This document shows positions 5,413 to 5,906 of a stretch of DNA of 5,906 bases, in pieces. Origin of the DNA: Candidatus Equihabitans merdae (GTDB lineage: Bacteria; Bacillota; Clostridia; Lachnospirales; Lachnospiraceae); NCBI GenBank assembly GCA_018065025.1, contig JAGHUB010000434.1, positions 1 through 5,906 of the forward strand, written 5' to 3'. Every line of letters starts with the position of its first letter. The first letter of the stretch is position 1. The notes beneath the pieces were generated by a model. That model searched no databases. It saw only the letters and a program-made list of their open reading frames with translations, and was not told where the DNA came from. The position numbers and the translations under genes are program-made.

Positions 5413-5906
5413 TTATACCGGATAGGCTTTGTTCTCAGTGTCACCTGCTTTAGCATCGATGCCAGTATTCTGAGCATCTCTGTACTTGAAGTAGTCTACG
5501 GCTACCTGCGGGAACAGAGCGTATGTCAGAACGTCTTCATCCTGCTGCTTCCACGGAGCGACTTCAGCTTCGAACTTGGGAAGACCCGGTTCAAGAAGGT
5601 CGGCCGGACGGCAAGTGATAGGTTCTTCATCACCGATACACATCTTTACGACTTCCGGATTGAAGGGCTTAACAGTCTTGCCGTATTTGCCTGACAGAAC
5701 GTCTTTTGTCTGCTGGGGAACAACTTTGTAACGGCCCTGCAGAACGTTCATAACAGCCTGTGTACCAACGATCTGGCTGGACGGAGTAACCAGAGGCGGT
5801 TCACCCATATCTTTACGGACGTTGGGGATTTCCTTCAGAACATCATAGAAACGATCTTCAGCGTTGAAGCTCTTCAGCTGTGATGTCAGGTTGGAAAGCA
5901 TACCAC
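5413..5906 (-). CDS. C-terminal part of a biotin-dependent carboxyltransferase subunit (OadA / pyruvate carboxylase B / transcarboxylase 5S-like), 5' truncated by window edge
   Basis: The frame is open to the right edge; codons before the internal ATG at 5901 read (G)G, giving the family's GGMLSNL motif, so the true start lies outside. About 164 codons are visible. They cover the conserved PYC/OADA region after the carboxyltransferase TIM barrel, with MLSNLTSQLK, VRKDMGEPPLVTPSSQIVGTQAV, GRYKVVP, GKYGKTVKPFNPEVV and RPADLLEPGLP. This subunit moves carboxyl groups between carboxybiotin and a keto acid such as oxaloacetate or pyruvate. The protein stops shortly after this domain (end motif DTENKAYPV) with no biotinyl-lysine (MKM) domain, unlike classical OadA. 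Biotin should therefore be on a separate carrier subunit, as in transcarboxylase 5S or split decarboxylase systems. Which reaction it serves cannot be decided here. A terminator follows directly. Confidence 0.88.
   Translation of the reverse strand, partial: GMLSNLTSQLKSFNAEDRFYDVLKEIPNVRKDMGEPPLVTPSSQIVGTQAVMNVLQGRYKVVPQQTKDVLSGKYGKTVKPFNPEVVKMCIGDEEPITCRPADLLEPGLPKFEAEVAPWKQQDEDVLTYALFPQVAVDYFKYRDAQNTGIDAKAGDTENKAYPV

Overview
The window is a compact bacterial chromosomal segment. Six of its seven genes lie on the minus strand, and one converges on them from the left edge. Strong AGGAGG-type ribosome binding sites, a four-S1-domain ribosomal protein S1, the gene order FAD oxidoreductase - cmk - ispH - rpsA, and a biotin-independent carboxyltransferase subunit all point to Bacillota. 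The ispH/rpsA junction and the separate carboxyltransferase subunit suggest Negativicutes or a related Clostridia lineage. That is inference from gene content; no 16S or other marker is present.

Read along the minus strand, from right to left. A carboxyltransferase subunit cut by the right edge (5413-5906) ends in a clear intrinsic terminator (5364-5397). Next is an SIS-domain protein of RpiR/MurR type that lacks the usual DNA-binding half (4671-5306). Sixteen bases later comes a BaiN/HI0933-type flavoprotein (3419-4654). An AT-rich gap of about 94 bp carries a perfect 10-bp inverted repeat and a possible promoter. It precedes a tight three-gene block: cmk (cytidylate kinase), ispH (last step of the MEP isoprenoid pathway) and rpsA (ribosomal protein S1). 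cmk and ispH overlap by 4 bp (TTGA) and ispH and rpsA by 23 bp, so translational coupling is likely. The block ends at a strong 13-bp-stem intrinsic terminator at 550-593.

That terminator lies inside the 3' coding end of the converging plus-strand gene (1-621, 5' end off the window). This gene encodes the C-terminal part of what looks like a YprB-like RNase H-fold (DEDD exonuclease-type) protein. Only 6 bp separate the two converging stop codons.

Most of the window is ordinary housekeeping DNA, and I see no mobile element, CRISPR array, RNA gene or defence system. The points most worth a second look are the ispH/rpsA junction, where ispH ends in TTT TGA G exactly where a +1 slip would fuse it to S1; the palindrome in front of cmk; the HTH-less RpiR-like protein; and the terminator embedded in a converging coding sequence.
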